Assembly: GCA_002699485.1 (NCBI GenBank)
Contig: PAAV01000049.1
Location: 1-61,980 of the forward strand
Length of the DNA stretch: 61,980 nucleotides
Direction: 5' to 3'
Source of the DNA: Chloroflexota bacterium
GTDB taxonomy: Bacteria > Chloroflexota > Dehalococcoidia > Lucifugimonadales > UBA2962
How positions within the stretch are numbered: the stretch's first letter is position 1; each line of letters opens with the position of its first letter. Both the position numbers and the translations under genes were made by a program. Shown here in pieces: positions 43,018 to 52,409 of the stretch. The notes under the pieces were generated by a model, which had not been told where the DNA came from, did not search any database, and saw only the letters and a list, made by a program, of their open reading frames with translations.

Positions 43018-43890
43018 TTGAATTCAATTGATTATATTAGACCCACTACCGTTGATGAGGCAGTAAGCCTGTTAACAAAGTATAAAGACAAAGCTCGAGT
43101 ACTCGCTGGTGGTACCGACTTGATCGTACAAATGAGAGGTGGCCGGTACCAGCTAGAAGCCGTAATTGATGGCAAACATATAGAAGAACTTAATCAGCTA
43201 ACTTATAGCAAGCAAAATGGCCTGACTATAGGAGCTGCTGTTCCTTGCCACAGAATTTACGGTGACGCTAAGATAGCCGAAGCATATCCTGGAATAATGG
43301 ACTCGGCCAGTCTTATCGGTGGAATACAAATTCAGGGCAGGGCTTCTCTGGGTGGAAACTTAATGAATGCCGCACCTAGCGCTGACGCAATACCGACACT
43401 AATTGCTCATAATGCTATTGCAAATATCGCTAGCGCAAAAGGAATTCAGGCCGTTCCAGTAGAAGATATATGTAGTGGCCCTGGCCGAACAACTTTAGCT
43501 AGTGGAGAAATCCTTGTATCTATCAGCGTTCCCGCACCCTCTAAAGGATTCGGAGCAAGATATATACGTTTTATACCAAGGAATGAGATGGACATTGCTG
43601 TAGCAGGAGCGGGAGTTTCTGTTCAGTTGAATGACGGTAAAGTTCAAGCTGCCAGAGTTGCATTAGCCTCGGTAGCTCCGACTCCTCTATTTGTTGAAGC
43701 TGCAGGAAATGCTTTGGTTGGCAAAGAGCCAAGTGATGAAAATATCCAGGCTGCTGCTGAGCTTGCTAAGGAGGCAGCAACTCCGATCACTGACATGAGA
43801 GGAACTATAGAATTCAGAAAACACCTCTGCGAGGTACTAACCCGTAGAGCATTACATACCGCTGTTGAGCGCGCACGGGAGGAAAATTAA
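43018..43890 (+). CDS. xanthine dehydrogenase-family FAD-binding subunit
   Basis: A 290-residue medium subunit of a molybdenum hydroxylase, carrying FAD. The two flavin-binding motifs are LAGGTDLIVQM near residue 30 and GRASLGGNLMNAAPSADAIP near 105. The CO-dehydrogenase C-terminal domain follows, ending with FRKHLCEVLTRRAL. The start is TTG 43018, one of few clear TTG choices, after GAGGAGG. The next gene, the 2Fe-2S subunit, starts 1 nt after its stop. Confidence 0.92.
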   Translation: MNSIDYIRPTTVDEAVSLLTKYKDKARVLAGGTDLIVQMRGGRYQLEAVIDGKHIEELNQLTYSKQNGLTIGAAVPCHRIYGDAKIAEAYPGIMDSASLIGGIQIQGRASLGGNLMNAAPSADAIPTLIAHNAIANIASAKGIQAVPVEDICSGPGRTTLASGEILVSISVPAPSKGFGARYIRFIPRNEMDIAVAGAGVSVQLNDGKVQAARVALASVAPTPLFVEAAGNALVGKEPSDENIQAAAELAKEAATPITDMRGTIEFRKHLCEVLTRRALHTAVERAREEN

Positions 43891-43891
43891 A

Positions 43892-44371
43892 ATGCCATCG
43901 ACTAAAGTTCATGTGACGACAACAATAAATGGAGAGGCAGTTGAGTTTTTGGCAGAGCCAAGACAAAGCCTGTTAGAAGTACTTAGAGATGTAGTGCAAC
44001 TAACTGGATCTAAAGAGGGCTGTAACGACGGTAACTGTGGAGCATGTACAGTTAATATGGACGGCAGGATCGTTGATAGCTGTCTCGTATTAGGTGTGGA
44101 AGCAGAAGGAGCACATATTGAGACCGTTGAGGGTATTGCAAGTGCAGACGGATTACATCCAATTCAGCAGGCGTTTTTAGAAAATGCAGCCTTACAGTGT
44201 GGCATATGCACACCTGGGTTTTTGGTGTCTTCAAAAGCTTTACTAGAAAAAGAGCCTAACCCATCTGAAGAAAGAATAAGAATGTGGTTGGCCGGCAATC
44301 TTTGCCGATGTACAGGTTACGACAAAATCGTCAAAGCGGTTATCGCAGCAGCCAAGGAAATGGCAAGCTAA
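43892..44371 (+). CDS. xanthine dehydrogenase-family 2Fe-2S subunit
   Basis: A 159-residue small subunit with both clusters visible: the plant-ferredoxin type (KEGCNDGNCGACTV, plus Cys in DSCLVL) in the N-terminal half, and the helical [2Fe-2S]-binding domain (QCGICTPGFLVS and LCRCTGYDKI) in the C-terminal half. It passes electrons from molybdenum to FAD. I start at ATG 43892 after GGGAGG. It is shared, presumably, by both large subunits of the operon. Confidence 0.94.
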   Translation: MPSTKVHVTTTINGEAVEFLAEPRQSLLEVLRDVVQLTGSKEGCNDGNCGACTVNMDGRIVDSCLVLGVEAEGAHIETVEGIASADGLHPIQQAFLENAALQCGICTPGFLVSSKALLEKEPNPSEERIRMWLAGNLCRCTGYDKIVKAVIAAAKEMAS

Positions 44372-44397
44372 GTTCATAAAATTATTTTGAGGGTGAA

Positions 44398-46692
44398 ATG
44401 ACTACAACATACGAACCAAATCAAGTTTTATCTAACAAAGAGTTTAAAGTCGTGGGAACTAGGCCAGTTAGGCCTGATGGTGCTGATAAAGTCACCGGCC
44501 GTGCCCAATATGGAGCAGATTTGCAGTTAACAGGATTAATTTATGCAAAAACGCTGCGCAGCCCCCATGCACACGCAAATATTAAGTCGATTGATTTTAC
44601 TAAAGCTTTAGCCCTTGAAGGAGTCAAAGCTGTTGTAAGTGCAAAAGATTTTCCTAAAACTAAAGACACCGCAAATTACGGCCTCGGCGATTCACCGATG
44701 AATTATTTCAGAGGAAATATATTAGCGGATAAAAAAGCGTTATATAAAGGGCAAGCAATCGCAGCAGTAGCAGCCATAAGCGTGCATGTTGCTGAGACAG
44801 CGCTGAGCCTAATAGAGGTGGAATACGAAGTTCTTGATGCCGTTTTAACCGCCCCACAGGGAATGGCTAAAAACGCACCAATACTACATGATGACCTTTT
44901 TACTAAAGAATTTGAAAAGCAAACCAAGATCAATTCGAATGTAGCGGAACATTTTCAACATAAAATGGGCGATGTGAATAAAGGATTTTCTCAGGCAGAT
45001 GTTACTGTTGAAAGAACCTTTGATACAGCAACCGTTCATCAAGGATATATTGAACCTCACAACGTTACAGCTTTATGGAATGATGATGACAGGATACATG
45101 TTTGGACTAGCACGCAAGGAGCTTTTACTGTTCGGGCAGCCGTTTCCGAAGCCTTGGCAGTTCCTGTATCACAGGTAAAGGTTACCCCTATGGAAATCGG
45201 AGGCGGTTTTGGGGGAAAAATTAATGTATACGAAGATCCTGTTGCAGCATTGCTCTCTAAAAAAGTAGGACATAAACCAGTTAAGATGGTTATGTCACGT
45301 GCAGAAGTGTTTGAAGGAACTGGTCCTACTCCAGGGTCTCATATGACTGTAAAAATCGGCGCAACAAATGACGGTAAAATTGTGGCAGCTGAAGCTGAGT
45401 TAAGCATGGAAGCAGGAGCTTATCCTGGCTCTCCTGTCGGCGCAGCAGCAATGTGCGTATTCACAGCGTACGATATAGATAACGTGACTATCGATGGTTA
45501 CGACGTCGTAGTAAATAAACCAAAAACGGCAGCTTATAGAGCTCCAGGTGCGCCAAACGCTGCATTTGCTACTGAGCAAGTTATAGATGAAATAGCTGAA
45601 AAGCTTAATATTGACCCGGTGGAACTCAGGCTTCAAAATGCGGCAAAAGAGGGTACTCGCCGTGCTGACGGCCCAATTCACCCTAGGATTGGATGTGTAG
45701 AAGTTTTAGAAGCAATGAAAGGGCATGATCATTATCAATCTCCTCTTACCCCTGCTAAATACGGCGGAAAAGTTGGAAGAGGGGTTGGGATAGGTTTCTG
45801 GTTTAACATTGGCATGCAATCAGCATGTAATATCTCTGTTAATAATGACGGTACGGTTAACCTTGTTGAAGGGTCTACCGATATTGGGGGCTCAAGGGCT
45901 TCAATTGCAATGCATGCGGCAGAAGTATTAGGAATTTCTTACGAAGATGTAAAGCCACAAGTTGCCGATACTGATTCGGTGGGATATACAGCTATTACAG
46001 GTGGTAGCAGAACAACATTTGCTACAGGATGGGCAGCATATGAAGCAGCAAATGACGTAAAGGCTCAACTAATTGACAGAGCTGCAACGATATGGGGAGT
46101 AGATGCTGATTCCGTAGAGATGGAAGAAGGAGTTTTACGATCCAAGACTGATACAGAGCTGAATATGAGTTTTAAGGACTTATCTGCTCAACTTAATGAT
46201 ACGGGTGGACCAATAGTTGGACGCGGAGCTGTTGACCCATCAGGACCTGGCGGCTCATTTTGTGGTCAAATCGTTGACATTGAGGTTGACCCTGAAACTG
46301 GCAAGACGGAAGTTTTGAGATTCACTGTAGTCCAAGATGCTGGTAAAGCTATTCACCCTAGTTATGTTGAAGGACAGATGCAAGGTGGTAGCGTACAGGG
46401 AATTGGATGGGCATTAAACGAAGAGTATTATTACTCAGACGATGGAAGAATGAATAATCCTACATTCTTAGACTATAGAATGCCGACAAGTTTAGATCTT
46501 CCAATGATTGATACCGTGATAGTAGAAGTAGCTAACCCCGGCCACCCTTATGGTGTCCGAGGAGTGGGTGAGGCAAATATAGTTTCGCCTCAAGCATCTG
46601 TAGCCAATGCAATAAAATCAGCAGTTGGAGTAAGAATGGAAAAGATGCCTATGAATCCGGCAGCCATTATGAAACAGCTCTGGTCTAACTAA
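44398..46692 (+). CDS. molybdenum hydroxylase large subunit A (XDH family)
   Basis: A 764-residue molybdopterin-binding subunit. It has the Mo-cofactor region EIGGGFGGK near residue 265 and the active loop AYRAPGAP near 380, which is neither the AYxCSFR of form I CO dehydrogenase nor AYRGAGR. The C-terminal GVRGVGEANIVSPQ carries the catalytic Glu. It is a close paralogue of the 47036-49321 product; most differences fall in short patches such as NIGMQSACNIS and VGYTAIT. The substrate is unknown; an N-heterocycle, aldehyde or aromatic acyl-CoA would be typical. Confidence 0.9.
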   Translation: MTTTYEPNQVLSNKEFKVVGTRPVRPDGADKVTGRAQYGADLQLTGLIYAKTLRSPHAHANIKSIDFTKALALEGVKAVVSAKDFPKTKDTANYGLGDSPMNYFRGNILADKKALYKGQAIAAVAAISVHVAETALSLIEVEYEVLDAVLTAPQGMAKNAPILHDDLFTKEFEKQTKINSNVAEHFQHKMGDVNKGFSQADVTVERTFDTATVHQGYIEPHNVTALWNDDDRIHVWTSTQGAFTVRAAVSEALAVPVSQVKVTPMEIGGGFGGKINVYEDPVAALLSKKVGHKPVKMVMSRAEVFEGTGPTPGSHMTVKIGATNDGKIVAAEAELSMEAGAYPGSPVGAAAMCVFTAYDIDNVTIDGYDVVVNKPKTAAYRAPGAPNAAFATEQVIDEIAEKLNIDPVELRLQNAAKEGTRRADGPIHPRIGCVEVLEAMKGHDHYQSPLTPAKYGGKVGRGVGIGFWFNIGMQSACNISVNNDGTVNLVEGSTDIGGSRASIAMHAAEVLGISYEDVKPQVADTDSVGYTAITGGSRTTFATGWAAYEAANDVKAQLIDRAATIWGVDADSVEMEEGVLRSKTDTELNMSFKDLSAQLNDTGGPIVGRGAVDPSGPGGSFCGQIVDIEVDPETGKTEVLRFTVVQDAGKAIHPSYVEGQMQGGSVQGIGWALNEEYYYSDDGRMNNPTFLDYRMPTSLDLPMIDTVIVEVANPGHPYGVRGVGEANIVSPQASVANAIKSAVGVRMEKMPMNPAAIMKQLWSN

Positions 46693-46715
46693 TAGTAAAA
46701 TTAAGGTGAAATCAA

Positions 46716-46979
46716 ATGGCCACTGTGTTTATACCATCTTTGATGCAAGAATTAACTGATGGACAGTCACAGCTGGACGTTACAGGATTAACTGTTAGAG
46801 AGATAATAAATAAGTTAGAGCAAAGTCATCCAGGTGTAAAAGATAGGCTAATGGATGGATTCAAGCTTAAGGGAAATATTACCGTTGCAGTTGATGGTGA
46901 GGTTAGTCCAGTTGGGGTATTAGCTAAAGTCCAAGAAAATAGCGAGGTGCATTTTTTGCCGGCTTTAGGAGGCGGTTAA
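46716..46979 (+). CDS. MoaD/ThiS-family ubiquitin-like sulfur carrier
   Basis: An 87-residue beta-grasp protein ending in ALGGG, the di-Gly tail that is thiocarboxylated in sulfur carriers. TVREIINKLEQSHPGVKDRL near residue 28 is the usual helix, and NSEVHFLPALGGG closes the fold. It sits between the two large-subunit genes. A role in supplying sulfur to the molybdenum cofactor of these enzymes is plausible, since XDH-type enzymes carry a terminal sulfido ligand. A CysO-like role in cysteine synthesis is the alternative. Confidence 0.83.
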   Translation: MATVFIPSLMQELTDGQSQLDVTGLTVREIINKLEQSHPGVKDRLMDGFKLKGNITVAVDGEVSPVGVLAKVQENSEVHFLPALGGG

Positions 46980-47035
46980 ACTGCATTACCAAACTAACAG
47001 AAGAATTACTTTGAGATATTTAAGGAGATTGCAAA

Positions 47036-49321
47036 GTGACGACAACATACGAACCAAATAAAGTTTTATCTAACGAGGAATTTAAAGTTGTGGGCACAAG
47101 GCCAATAAGGCCTGATGGAGCGGATAAAGTTACTGGAAGAGCTCAATATGGGGCTGACTATAATCCAGCTGATTTGCTTTACGCTAAAGTTTTAAGGAGC
47201 CCGCACGCTCATGCTAAGATAAAATCTATTAACACGTCTAAAGCAGAATCTTTGAAAGGTGTACTGGCTATCGTCACTGGAGCAGATACTATTGCTCCAC
47301 AAAAGGGCGAAAGTGCTGATTTTGGACTTGGCCCTCAGCCAATGAAGTATCTTAGAGATAATGCAATCGCAACAGATAAAGTTTTATATCAGGGACACGC
47401 AGTAGCAGCAGTAGCGGCTCAAGATGTTCATACCGCAGAAGAAGCGGTCAATTTGATTGAAGTTGAGTACGATGTCCTTGAACCTGTTTTGACTGCTCCT
47501 GAGGCAATGGCAAAAACCGCACCAATTCTACATTCTGATTTGACAACAGATGAATTTGGAAACTCGAATGTAGCAGACCACTTCCAGCACAAGATGGGTG
47601 ATATCGATAAAGGTTTTGCGGAAGCAGATGTAGTTGTAGAAAGAGAATTTAATACAGCAACTGTTCATCAAGGTTATATAGAGCCTTGTAATGTAACAGC
47701 TTTATGGAATGATGACGACCGTATACATGTTTGGTTAAGTACACAGGGACCATTTCAATATAGAGATGCACTTGCATTAGCATTAGACATACCGCAGTCA
47801 CGAGTCAAAGTTACTCCAATGGAAATAGGAGGTGGCTTTGGCGGCAAATTCCCCCTATACCATGAACTTGCGGCAGTACTTCTTTCTAAAAAAACTCGTC
47901 GTCCAGTTAAAATTGTAATGACACGAGCTGAGGTGTTTGGAGGCACAGGGCCAACATCTGGATCAAACGTGAAAGTCAAGATGGGAGCCACAAAAGACGG
48001 ACGCATAGTTGCTGCTAAAACAGAATTAAGGTTTGAAGCAGGCGCATATCCAGGCTCACCTGTTGGCGCAGCAGGCATGACATCATTTGCTGCCTATGAC
48101 ATTCCTAATGTTGTTGTAGATGGATACGATGTGGTTGTTAATAAACCAAAAGCAGGAGCATATAGAGCACCAGGTGCACCAAATGCTGCGTTTGGAATTG
48201 AACAAGTTATTGATGAGTTGAGTAAAGAAATCGGGGCTGATCCAGTAGAATTCAGGTTGCAGAATTGTGCTAAAGAGGGTACCCGACGTGCGGACGGTCC
48301 TATACACCCGAAAGTGGGAGGTATTGAGACTTTAGAAGCACTGAGAGATCATGACCATTACCAATCACCTTTGACTCCAGCGAAAAATGGAGGAAAAGTG
48401 GGTAGAGGAGTGGCATTTGGATTTTGGTTTAATGCTGGGTTACATTCCACGGCAACAATTAGTGTTAATGGTGATGGAACAATCAACCTTGTTGAAGGTA
48501 GTCCCGACATTGGAGGCTCAAGAGCTTCAATTTCAATGCAAGCGGCTGAGGTTCTTGGAATTTCCGCCGAAGACGTCAAACCAAAGGTTGCCGACACGGA
48601 CAGTATTGGCTTTTCCTTTGGCACAGGTGGGAGTAGAACCACTTTCGCTACCGGATGGGCAGCATATGAAGCAGCAAATGATGTGAAGGCACAGTTAATT
48701 GATAGAGCTGCAACGATATGGGGTGTAGATCCTGATTCTGTAGAGATGGAAGAAGGCGTTTTGAGATCCAAAACTGACACCGAGCTGAACATGACATTCA
48801 AGGATTTATCTGCGCAGCTAAATGATACAGGTGGACCTATAATCGGAAGAGGGTCGGTAAATCCTGCAGGAGTAGGTGGAGCATTCGCTGCAAATATTGT
48901 TGACACTGAGATTGATCCTGAAACAGGCAAGGTGGACATTCTTAGGTTCACAATGATTCAAGATGCAGGTAAAGCTATACATCCAAGTTATGTTGAAGGC
49001 CAGATGCAAGGCGCAAGTGTTCAAGGAATTGGATGGGCGTTAAATGAAGAGTATTATTATTCGGATAAAGGCACTATTGATAACTCTAGCTTCTTAGATT
49101 ACAGAATGCCAACTAGCTTGGATCTTCCAATGATAGATACGGTAATAGTAGAAGTTGCCAACCCAGGACATCCTTATGGTGTTAGAGGAGTTGGTGAGGT
49201 GAGTTTAATTACCCCACAGGCAGGTATTGCTAACGCAATAACTGATGCAGTCGGAGCCAGACTGGAGTCTATGCCAATGAAGCCAAGCGTAGTTCTTGAT
49301 GCAATTAGCAATCAAAGCTAA
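47036..49321 (+). CDS. molybdenum hydroxylase large subunit B (XDH family)
   Basis: A 761-residue paralogue of the upstream large subunit, with the same EIGGGFGGK, AYRAPGAP and GVRGVGE motifs, so it is predicted active. The two copies are very similar in the C-terminal third. They differ at NAGLHSTATIS and IGFSFGT, which probably line the substrate pocket. The start is GTG 47036 after AAGGAG. With only one FAD and one Fe-S gene in the operon, the two large subunits presumably use the same electron-transfer partners. Confidence 0.9.
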   Translation: MTTTYEPNKVLSNEEFKVVGTRPIRPDGADKVTGRAQYGADYNPADLLYAKVLRSPHAHAKIKSINTSKAESLKGVLAIVTGADTIAPQKGESADFGLGPQPMKYLRDNAIATDKVLYQGHAVAAVAAQDVHTAEEAVNLIEVEYDVLEPVLTAPEAMAKTAPILHSDLTTDEFGNSNVADHFQHKMGDIDKGFAEADVVVEREFNTATVHQGYIEPCNVTALWNDDDRIHVWLSTQGPFQYRDALALALDIPQSRVKVTPMEIGGGFGGKFPLYHELAAVLLSKKTRRPVKIVMTRAEVFGGTGPTSGSNVKVKMGATKDGRIVAAKTELRFEAGAYPGSPVGAAGMTSFAAYDIPNVVVDGYDVVVNKPKAGAYRAPGAPNAAFGIEQVIDELSKEIGADPVEFRLQNCAKEGTRRADGPIHPKVGGIETLEALRDHDHYQSPLTPAKNGGKVGRGVAFGFWFNAGLHSTATISVNGDGTINLVEGSPDIGGSRASISMQAAEVLGISAEDVKPKVADTDSIGFSFGTGGSRTTFATGWAAYEAANDVKAQLIDRAATIWGVDPDSVEMEEGVLRSKTDTELNMTFKDLSAQLNDTGGPIIGRGSVNPAGVGGAFAANIVDTEIDPETGKVDILRFTMIQDAGKAIHPSYVEGQMQGASVQGIGWALNEEYYYSDKGTIDNSSFLDYRMPTSLDLPMIDTVIVEVANPGHPYGVRGVGEVSLITPQAGIANAITDAVGARLESMPMKPSVVLDAISNQS

Positions 49322-49353
49322 AAACCTCGATCGAATGTTTAGTTAAGTGAAAC

Positions 49354-49389
49354 AATAAAGGGTCAATTTACCAAGATTGACCCTTTATT
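49354..49389 (+). terminator. intrinsic terminator of the molybdenum hydroxylase operon
   Basis: A perfect 13-bp stem (49354-49366 with 49377-49389) with GGGTC/GACCC in the middle and a 10-nt loop, followed by TATTT. It lies 33 nt after large subunit B and just before the ribosome site of the next gene, so the DapA-like gene needs its own transcription start or read-through. Confidence 0.85.
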
Positions 49390-49410
49390 TATTTAAAAAG
49401 GAAATTAAAT

Positions 49411-50340
49411 ATGAGTGACAGTTTATTCAAGGGAGTTATCACTCCATTACTGACCCCAATTGATCAACAAGAAAAAATAGATGAAAAATCTTTAAGGAAA
49501 CTGGTTAAATACCAATTATCTAATGGGGTACATGGTCTGTGGGCCTCAGGAACATCCTCTGAGTTTCCAGCTTTAAGAGAAGAAGAACGCGTGAAGACTA
49601 TCCAATTGGTAGTCGACGAGGTAAATGGGAAAGTCCCGGTAATAGGTAATGTTACGATGCCGAGTACCCGGCTCACAGTAGAGTTGGCGAAACAAAGTAT
49701 AGGGAATGGTGTATCAGCAATTGCTGCAACACCTCCTTATTTTTTTTCCCATACTCAAGCTGAAATAGCTGATCATTATAGGGCTATTCGACATTCAGTA
49801 GATGTGCCACTATGGATATACAATATACCAATCATGCATAAAACACCGGTGTCGCCTTCTACAGTAGCAACATTAGCTAGTGAGGGTGTCATATCTGGTA
49901 TTAAGGACAGCTCTGGTACAGGAGAATTACTTACTGAGCTACATATATTGCGGGATAATATGGGTTTTGATTTGTGCTCGACGCTAGGCACTTCAGTAAG
50001 GGTTGGTGTGGCGCTTGCTTTGGGTGCACAAGGAGTAGTCCCAGCTCTGGCTAATGTGATTCCTGGAATATTTGTTGATATATGGAATTCCAGTGAATCG
50101 TCCAATTTGGAAAAGATAAAATTGCTTAATGAAAAAGTGATGACAGCACTGCGACTTGGGTTGCTTAGAAAACCTCATGAAAGTACACAGGGATCAATTT
50201 TTTCGGGATATAAAAAAGCCTTAGTTGAACTTGGAATCATTGAATTTGATTTTCTCACCGAGCCTCATAAACCATTAACAACGGATGAAGCTAAATCAAT
50301 ACCTTCAATATTGAGTAAGTTGAACATTAACAATGTTTAG
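49411..50340 (+). CDS. dihydrodipicolinate synthase / N-acetylneuraminate lyase family protein
   Basis: A 309-residue class I TIM-barrel lyase. It has GLWASGTSSEFPALREEER near residue 45, the Tyr of WIYNIP near 135, and the Schiff-base Lys in SGIKDSSGTGELL near 165. The DapA GTTGE motif reads GTSSE, and no other lysine-pathway gene is nearby, so a 2-keto acid aldolase is as likely as DapA itself. It has a good ribosome site (AAAAGGAAA). Confidence 0.85.
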   Translation: MSDSLFKGVITPLLTPIDQQEKIDEKSLRKLVKYQLSNGVHGLWASGTSSEFPALREEERVKTIQLVVDEVNGKVPVIGNVTMPSTRLTVELAKQSIGNGVSAIAATPPYFFSHTQAEIADHYRAIRHSVDVPLWIYNIPIMHKTPVSPSTVATLASEGVISGIKDSSGTGELLTELHILRDNMGFDLCSTLGTSVRVGVALALGAQGVVPALANVIPGIFVDIWNSSESSNLEKIKLLNEKVMTALRLGLLRKPHESTQGSIFSGYKKALVELGIIEFDFLTEPHKPLTTDEAKSIPSILSKLNINNV

Positions 50341-50358
50341 GCCGTAAAATCAGTAAAC

Positions 50359-50379
50359 AAAGTATAATCTGCATACTTT
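50359..50379 (+). terminator. weak hairpin after the DapA-like gene
   Basis: AAAGTAT pairs with ATACTTT over a 7-nt loop, 19 nt past the stop. It is A/T-rich with no real T run, so termination is doubtful. Confidence 0.3.
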
Positions 50380-50445
50380 TAGTGATATAACAACTATAAT
50401 ATACATCTGTTTTAATGAACTCGAATCGTGGAGATTAAAATAATT

Positions 50446-51264
50446 ATGGCTGAAAAAGAGTACACGTTCACAAAATTCTCCAGCAATCCTTTCTATGAAA
50501 AGACTACCGATCGCTTAATTGAATTAGCTGAAATTCAGGACGGCGGACGCATTATTGACCTTGCCTGTGGAACAGGGTTGGTCACTAAAAGGATTATGGC
50601 CCATCTCAGTGATGCTAGAAATACAATGATTATTGGTGTTGATCACTCGGCCACCGCTCTTAGAGAAGCAGTTCTTGAACTTAAAGATGTTAGAGACTCT
50701 GCAGTTGTTTTTATGGAAAGCCAGGTTGAACAATTATCTGAAGCGATAAAGGAAAAAGTGGACGCGGTATTTTATTGTAATGCGATTCATTATGTGCCGG
50801 ATAAAGATGAACTGATTCAGGGAATTGCTAAAACTATTAAGCCTGGAGGAAAATTCGTTTTTAATACGTCTTTTTATGAAGGACCTGTTTCACAGGATAC
50901 TTTAGCTTTCTATCGCAAATGGATGTTTAAATCTCATCGTATATTGAGCAAAGAACACGGTTTGCGGGCAAATAAATTAGAAAAAGTAGAATCACGTAAA
51001 CAATTAAGCGCAGACGAGTACAAAACTTTAGTCGAACGTAACGGGTTTAAAATCCTCAAAGAAAAAGTGGACTCAGTGGAAGTCCCACTACAAGGATGGG
51101 TAGATATATCTAAGTTTTCTGATTTTATTGAAGGGGCTATGCCCGGTGTTCCTTTGGACAAAGCTAGCGAATCATTGATCAAGGCAGCTAAAGAGACCTT
51201 TAGAGAGATGAAAATAACTTATACCACCCGCAATTGGCTCGATATAGTTGCCGTTAGGGTCTGA
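50446..51264 (+). CDS. class I SAM-dependent methyltransferase
   Basis: A 272-residue methyltransferase. Motif I is IIDLACGTGLVTKRI near residue 33, the acidic residue after beta 2 is in IIGVDHSATAL, and VDAVFYCNAIHYVPDKDEL is motif II/III. The C-terminal half has a substrate-binding helical segment. I start at ATG 50446 (MAEKEYTF); GTG 50428 is also in frame. The methyl acceptor is unknown. It is convergent with the dehydrogenase gene that follows. Confidence 0.85.
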   Translation: MAEKEYTFTKFSSNPFYEKTTDRLIELAEIQDGGRIIDLACGTGLVTKRIMAHLSDARNTMIIGVDHSATALREAVLELKDVRDSAVVFMESQVEQLSEAIKEKVDAVFYCNAIHYVPDKDELIQGIAKTIKPGGKFVFNTSFYEGPVSQDTLAFYRKWMFKSHRILSKEHGLRANKLEKVESRKQLSADEYKTLVERNGFKILKEKVDSVEVPLQGWVDISKFSDFIEGAMPGVPLDKASESLIKAAKETFREMKITYTTRNWLDIVAVRV

Positions 51265-51296
51265 TTTACCGCACACATATAAGTTAACTACAGTGA

Positions 51297-52370
51297 CTAG
51301 TTGTGTGTAGGCTTGATTACTATTTTACAGGCGTTACCACCCTTTAATAGATCAAATGCATCCATAACTTCCTCTAAGGGTAATGTGTGTGTTATCAAAG
51401 GATTTAAATCTACTAGACCGGTTTCTAATAACTCTCTTGTCTTGTGCCAGGTTTCGAAGATTTCTCTGCCATTGAGGGCAAGTATAGTTAGATTTTTAAA
51501 TATAAGGTCCTCGGCTATATCAACTGAAATTGGTTTAGGCGGAATCCCAAATAAATTAACAAAACCACCGCGACGCACACCTTTAAATGCAGCATCAATT
51601 GATGCTGGCGCTCCACTCATCTCAAGTATGATGTCAACGCCATGTTTTCCTGCTTTAGATAACCATTCAACAGTACCGTTTGAAGGTTCATTACATGGAT
51701 TGAATACCGCATCGGCACCTATTTCTGAGGCAAGAGACAATCTGTACTCATTTGTGTCTGTAGCAATGACGTGGGAAGCGCCAGCAGCCTTGAGTATAGC
51801 TATTGAAAACAAACCTATGGGACCACACCCAAGTACGCCAACAGTTTTATTATGTGGATTTTGTGCTAATGATGATCGTACTGCCCCGCCGAAAGCTTCC
51901 TGTAACGCAGCTATCTCTGGCTTTAACTTGGAGCTATCTGTATGCCATAAAATCTTCTCTGGAACGGATATATATTCTGCAAAACAGCCGTCTCTGTCCA
52001 CTCCAATGATTTCAGTTTTTGGGCACATATGAGGAGTACCGGATTCACATTGAAAACACGATCCGCATGTTATATGACTTTCACACGAAACAAATTCGCC
52101 TATCAACGTTGGATCAACACTGGACCCTGTTGCGACTACTGTACCGGACATTTCATGACCTAAAGTTATGGGTGCTTTTATTCTGTTACTACTCCAAGTA
52201 TCCCATTCCAATATGTGAAGATCAGTACCACAGATGCTCGCAGCATCGACTCGCAGTAATACGTCATTATTATCGATACTTGGAACTGATACAGTCACAA
52301 GATCAGCTCCTGGCCCACTTTTCATTTTTCTGAGCGCCGTCATTGTAGGAGGCACTACATATTCTTTCAT
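51297..52370 (-). CDS. zinc-dependent alcohol dehydrogenase, L-threonine 3-dehydrogenase-like
   Basis: A 357-residue MDR-family enzyme. Catalytic zinc ligands are Cys of SICGTDLHILEWDTW and His-Glu of LGHEMSG near residue 72. The structural zinc loop is CGSCFQCESGTPHMC near 100, and VGVLGCGPIGLFSIAILKAAG near 175 binds NAD. The DLHILEWDTW and DRDGCFAEYISVP segments resemble Tdh, which would make 2-amino-3-oxobutanoate for the Kbl at 21.4 kb. Sorbitol- or butanediol-dehydrogenase activity cannot be excluded. Confidence 0.83.
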   Translation of the reverse strand: MKEYVVPPTMTALRKMKSGPGADLVTVSVPSIDNNDVLLRVDAASICGTDLHILEWDTWSSNRIKAPITLGHEMSGTVVATGSSVDPTLIGEFVSCESHITCGSCFQCESGTPHMCPKTEIIGVDRDGCFAEYISVPEKILWHTDSSKLKPEIAALQEAFGGAVRSSLAQNPHNKTVGVLGCGPIGLFSIAILKAAGASHVIATDTNEYRLSLASEIGADAVFNPCNEPSNGTVEWLSKAGKHGVDIILEMSGAPASIDAAFKGVRRGGFVNLFGIPPKPISVDIAEDLIFKNLTILALNGREIFETWHKTRELLETGLVDLNPLITHTLPLEEVMDAFDLLKGGNACKIVIKPTHN

Positions 52371-52409
52371 TGAAAACTCTTATTAATTAACTTAGCAAAA
52401 TCGAATTTA

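Noticed and set aside
48358..48951. 197-codon open frame antisense to large subunit B, and similar ones opposite the Tdh-like gene (51301-52032) and the class V aminotransferase (31861-32439)
   Set aside because: They mirror well-supported genes, show no domains or ribosome sites, and have shadow composition.
44398..49321. Reading the molybdenum hydroxylase as aerobic CO dehydrogenase
   Set aside because: The active loop is AYRAPGAP in both large subunits, without the Cys of the AYxCSFR loop that defines form I CO dehydrogenase.
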